Assembly: GCA_964614515.1 (NCBI GenBank)
Contig: CAZTPJ010000008.1
Span: forward strand, 4,752 to 68,751
Source: CAZTPJ01 sp964614515
GTDB lineage: Bacteria; Planctomycetota; Phycisphaerae; Phycisphaerales; UBA1924
Direction: 5' to 3'
DNA length: 64,000 bases
The position numbers were made by a program, and so were the translations under genes. Of this stretch, positions 61,763 through 64,000 are shown piece by piece. The notes beneath the pieces were generated by a model, which ran no database searches, was not told the DNA's origin, and worked only from the letters and a program-made list of their open reading frames with translations. Every line of letters starts with the position of its first letter. Within the stretch, counting starts at the first letter, position 1.

Positions 61763-62332
61763 TCAGCCAGCGCCGACGGTGATGCCCACCGGCTGCGGGC
61801 GTGGCTTGAACGAGGGCTGGAGCGCGATGTTCAGGGGCACGCGTTTGCCGCCCTGGGTGGGCGGGATGCCTTCTTCATCGATGTAGCGCTGGATGGCCAT
61901 CACACCTTCGATGAGTTGTTCGGGGCGCGGCGGGCAGCCGGGGACGTACACATCCACGGGGATGAACTGATCCACGCCCTGCACCACGGCGTAGGTGTCG
62001 AACACGCCGCCCGTCGAGGCGCACGCCCCCATCGAGATCACCCACTTCGGCTCGGTCATCTGCTGATAGATGCGCTGGAGCACGGGCATGGTCTTGATGG
62101 AGACGCGCCCGGCCACGATGAGCAGATCGCTCTGTCGCGGGCTGAATCGCATGACTTCCGCGCCAAAGCGCGCGAGGTCATAGCGCGAGCAGGCCGTGGC
62201 CATCAGTTCGATGCCGCAGCAGGCCGTGGCGAAGGGCATGGGCCAGAGCGATGATCGCCTGGCCCAGTTGATGACGCGGCGAAGTTGCGTGGTCAGAAGG
62301 ATGTCGGCCGGAAGTGCAGCTTCGAGGCCCAT
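61763..62332 (-). CDS. nuoB: NADH-quinone oxidoreductase subunit B (N2 cluster)
   Basis: 189 residues with GGAG before the ATG. The four ligands of the tetranuclear N2 cluster are present: the vicinal pair C38-C39 in 'PFATACCGIELMATA', C104 in 'SMGACASTGGVFD' and C133 in 'VPGCPPRPEQLIEG'. Complex I subunit B passes electrons to quinone. No nuoA, C, D or other complex I gene is adjacent, so it is separated from the usual nuo cluster. The C-terminal tail 'PSFKPRPQPVGI' is a little longer than normal. Confidence 0.94.
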   Translation of the reverse strand: MGLEAALPADILLTTQLRRVINWARRSSLWPMPFATACCGIELMATACSRYDLARFGAEVMRFSPRQSDLLIVAGRVSIKTMPVLQRIYQQMTEPKWVISMGACASTGGVFDTYAVVQGVDQFIPVDVYVPGCPPRPEQLIEGVMAIQRYIDEEGIPPTQGGKRVPLNIALQPSFKPRPQPVGITVGAG

Positions 62333-62474
62333 GCGAATGGTCTCCGGAATCGTGGTGCGTCCGGCGAATCATAGCGGCGCGATCCACCGCGACCCGCGAC
62401 CGCGTTCACGCTGATCCCCCCGGGCCACCTTCGGCCCTCGCGGCCCGCACCTATCGTTCGCTCCACGGGAGACC

Positions 62475-63107
62475 ATGATGGACATCAACCAGCGAATCGC
62501 CCAGTTTGAGAACATGGTGCAGGCGGACCCTGAGAACGACATGGCCCACTTTTCTCTCGGTTCCGCATACAACCAGGCCGGTCGCTTCGCCGACGCCGCC
62601 GAGAGTTTCATGCGCTGCATCGAGCGCAACCCGACGATGTCCAAGGCGTATCAACTCGCCGGCGCTGCGCTCATCGCCGCCGGCCAGAGCGACCGCGCGG
62701 CCGAGGTGCTCACCATCGGCTACACGGCCGCCGCCAAACGCGGAGACCTCATGCCGCGCAAGGCCATCGGCGAACTGCTCGAACAACTCGGCAGGCCGAT
62801 CCCGCAGATCGAGCAGACGGCCAAGCAGGCCCCCACCCCCACCGGCGGGTTCATCTGTCAGCGCACCGGCCGTCCGGGCACGAAGATGGCTCGCCCCCCC
62901 TTCCGCGGCCCGGTGGGCGAGTGGATCGCGGCGAACATCTCGAAGGAGACCTTCGACGCCTGGATCGCGCAGGGGACCAAGGTCATCAACGAACTTCGCC
63001 TCGACCTCTCGCGCGATCAGGATTCGGAGATTTACGACCAGCACATGCGCGAATACCTCGGGATCGACACGGACCTGCTCGAGAAACTGACCTCAAACCG
63101 AGGTTGA
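62475..63107 (+). CDS. TPR protein fused to a YggX-like iron-trafficking domain
   Basis: 210 residues with GGGAG before ATGATG. Residues 5-85 hold two to three TPR units ('AHFSLGSAYNQAGRFADAAE', 'KAYQLAGAALIAAGQSDRAA'). After a Pro/Thr linker, residues about 126-197 match the YggX fold: C128 in 'GFICQRTGRPGTKMARPPF', then 'GEWIAANISKETFDAWIAQG', 'VINELRLDLSRDQDSEIYD' and 'HMREYLGI'. YggX protects Fe-S enzymes and handles Fe(II). The fusion of TPR and YggX is not one I know from E. coli; the TPR may dock it to a client. Confidence 0.85.
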   Translation: MMDINQRIAQFENMVQADPENDMAHFSLGSAYNQAGRFADAAESFMRCIERNPTMSKAYQLAGAALIAAGQSDRAAEVLTIGYTAAAKRGDLMPRKAIGELLEQLGRPIPQIEQTAKQAPTPTGGFICQRTGRPGTKMARPPFRGPVGEWIAANISKETFDAWIAQGTKVINELRLDLSRDQDSEIYDQHMREYLGIDTDLLEKLTSNRG

Positions 63108-63423
63108 CCCTCCGCGCACCCTCCCCGCCCATCGCGCTCGCCGAAGCCGTGGATGCCGCGCGAGACTGCGAACGACGATCTTGCTGCGCGGTCAGCGCTG
63201 CGAGGGCTGCATTCACGGGAACCTTCACACCCTCCGCACGGCCGTGATCGACGCCCTGTCGGCGACGGTGTGAACAGCGCAAGGGGGAAGATCCGGGGCT
63301 GATCCTTGCGGCCGGGAACTCCGGGCCTTCGCCGGCGGCCGGGAGTTGCGCGAGTTGGGGATAGGGGCGGCAGGGCTTGTCCGGGGGTTGGGGGTTCTGG
63401 TTGAGATGCTTCCGTGCAGGCTC

Positions 63424-63654
63424 GAATTGTTCTTCTGAGGGCCTGCGTTTTGATTCTGATGGACTGAATTGTTCCTGTGATGGACTGCGTTTTGATTCTG
63501 ATGGACTGAATTGTTCCTGTGATGGACTGCGTTTTGAGTCTGATGGACTGAATTGTTCCTGTGATGGACTGCGTTTTGATTCTGATGGACCACGTTTTGA
63601 TTCTGATGCCCTCAATTGTTCTTCCGATGGCCTCAATTGTTCCTGCGAAGGCCT
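63424..63654. repeat. Eleven-unit 21-bp tandem array of two alternating types
   Basis: Eleven consecutive 21-bp units, no spacers. Type A begins GAATTGTTC or CAATTGTTC (units 1, 3, 5, 7, 10, 11). Type B begins GCGTTTTGATTC or ACGTTTTGATTC (units 2, 4, 6, 8, 9). Most units end GATGGACT or a close variant. Unit length is a multiple of three, and about eight of eleven variable positions share one codon phase, as in a protein-coding heptapeptide repeat. The local base composition is clearly less GC-rich than the surroundings. Confidence 0.9.
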
Positions 63655-63947
63655 TGTTATTCGACCGCGCTGGCGCAATTTCTGTGCGGGGGGAGCGGGG
63701 GATCGGCTCGCGGGCCAGTTAACTTTGCGCTGCGGCCGTGGCGGAAGCGGCTCTGGCCTGCGGAAGGGGCCTTTTATGCGGACTTGCTTCCGGACACGAC
63801 CGCGCCCCAAAGCCAGCCACCTGCCTTCACATCACCCATGCAAGGGCCACGCCGCACGGCCCGTTCGCGGGGCGAACTTTGGGACCGAAAAAAACCTGTC
63901 GAGACCCTTGACTTTTGTGCAACCACCGGTCAGACTGTCCGTACACC

Positions 63948-64000
63948 AAACGGGGCCTCCAAACGGGGCCTCCAAACGGGGCCTCCAAACGGGGCCTCCA
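63948..64000. repeat. 13-bp tandem array AAACGGGGCCTCC, continuing past the window
   Basis: Four perfect copies at 63948-63960, 63961-63973, 63974-63986 and 63987-63999, with the first base of a fifth at 64000. It runs off the right edge. The unit length is not a multiple of three, so it is unlikely to be coding in a stable frame; it could be slippage-generated or a protein-binding repeat. Confidence 0.92.

Larger units (their letters stand above)
63108..64000. other. Right-edge region without a convincing gene
   Basis: No gene is supported here. Minus-strand frames at 62986-63810 and 63225-63593 are open, but they run over repeat arrays, and the longer one begins with a weak TTG and reads antisense into the YggX gene. 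The region holds the 21-bp array (63424-63654) and the 13-bp array (63948-64000), described separately. Between them (63655-63947) is a GC-rich spacer with a -35-like TTGACT at 63908-63913 but no good -10 box. Confidence 0.5.

Noticed and set aside
63424..63654. CRISPR array
   Set aside because: Units are contiguous with no spacers and alternate between two 21-bp types. No cas gene is nearby.
62986..63810. Minus-strand frame of 274 residues
   Set aside because: It begins with a weak TTG, covers the 21-bp array and runs antisense into the YggX gene. I report the array but not this frame as a gene.
63908..63936. Promoter at the right edge (TTGACT and a -10)
   Set aside because: The -35 is fair but the sequence 17 nt on (CAGACT) is a poor -10, and no gene follows inside the window.

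Overview
The window is GC-rich and densely coding, with strong third-position GC. It looks like a chromosomal piece of a planctomycete, most probably of the Phycisphaerae. Supporting signs are two secreted proteins ending in duplicated dockerin-like repeats of the 'DIFDFLCFGNLF' type, a CHASE2-coupled Ser/Thr kinase, the futalosine menaquinone enzyme MqnC, BlaI/M56 regulation and very long Pro/Ala linkers. Taxonomy is inferred from gene style only. There is no rRNA, prophage integrase, transposase or CRISPR array.

Layout. 1-5051: the 3' end of a gene followed by three tightly packed unrecognised genes (Ig-like, coiled-coil and beta-rich proteins), possibly surface or injection-machine parts. 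5162-18543: secreted zinc carboxypeptidase, tyrS, a DUF6364/PIN toxin-antitoxin pair behind a tandem-palindrome promoter, MoxR ATPase, CDGSH protein, PDZ-S41 protease, MFS transporter, tRNA-Arg(CCG), a secreted dockerin protein and a secreted EEP-family nuclease or phosphatase. 18826-30184: a 12-kb co-directional cluster of BlaI repressor, M56 protease, giant TPR protein, ExbB/TolQ, ExbD/TolR and a PD40-propeller/membrane/cyclase-fold fusion. 30405-31908: a FabZ-ACP-FabZ mini-cluster. 31964-42030: recO, an HDOD protein, a WaaP-like kinase, two CPBP proteases, a PrpD-family enzyme, thiolase overlapped by an FRG-domain gene, and an FHA protein. 42142-45992: CHASE2 kinase with two paralogous lipoproteins. 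46026-55547: BFD-type ferredoxin, methyltransferase, ArfB, outer-membrane-like protein, MacB-type permease, MqnC, DUF1569 protein, GNAT enzyme and small membrane proteins. 55557-58447: fabD, a lipoprotein, fabG. 58587-63107: two NfeD-family proteins, adenylate kinase, nuoB and a TPR-YggX fusion. 63108-64000: two tandem-repeat arrays and no convincing gene.

How parts work together. The 18826-30184 cluster reads as a self-regulated envelope system. BlaI would be controlled by M56 proteolysis through two operator dyads placed on its own promoter. The ExbB/ExbD motor would energise the TPR and propeller/cyclase partners. The kinase-lipoprotein operon (42142-45992) looks like a second envelope-sensing unit. 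Lipid synthesis is spread over the FabZ-ACP-FabZ cluster, fabD/fabG and the thiolase.

A second layer is non-coding. Many gaps between genes hold short perfect hairpins, usually 6-10 bp stems with 3-5 nt loops, of several dispersed families (13575-13674, 15088-15312, 30170-30391, 30958-31016, 36037-36390, 54941-55053). Some of them supply start or stop codons to neighbouring genes. All names come from reading motifs by eye; no database search was possible.
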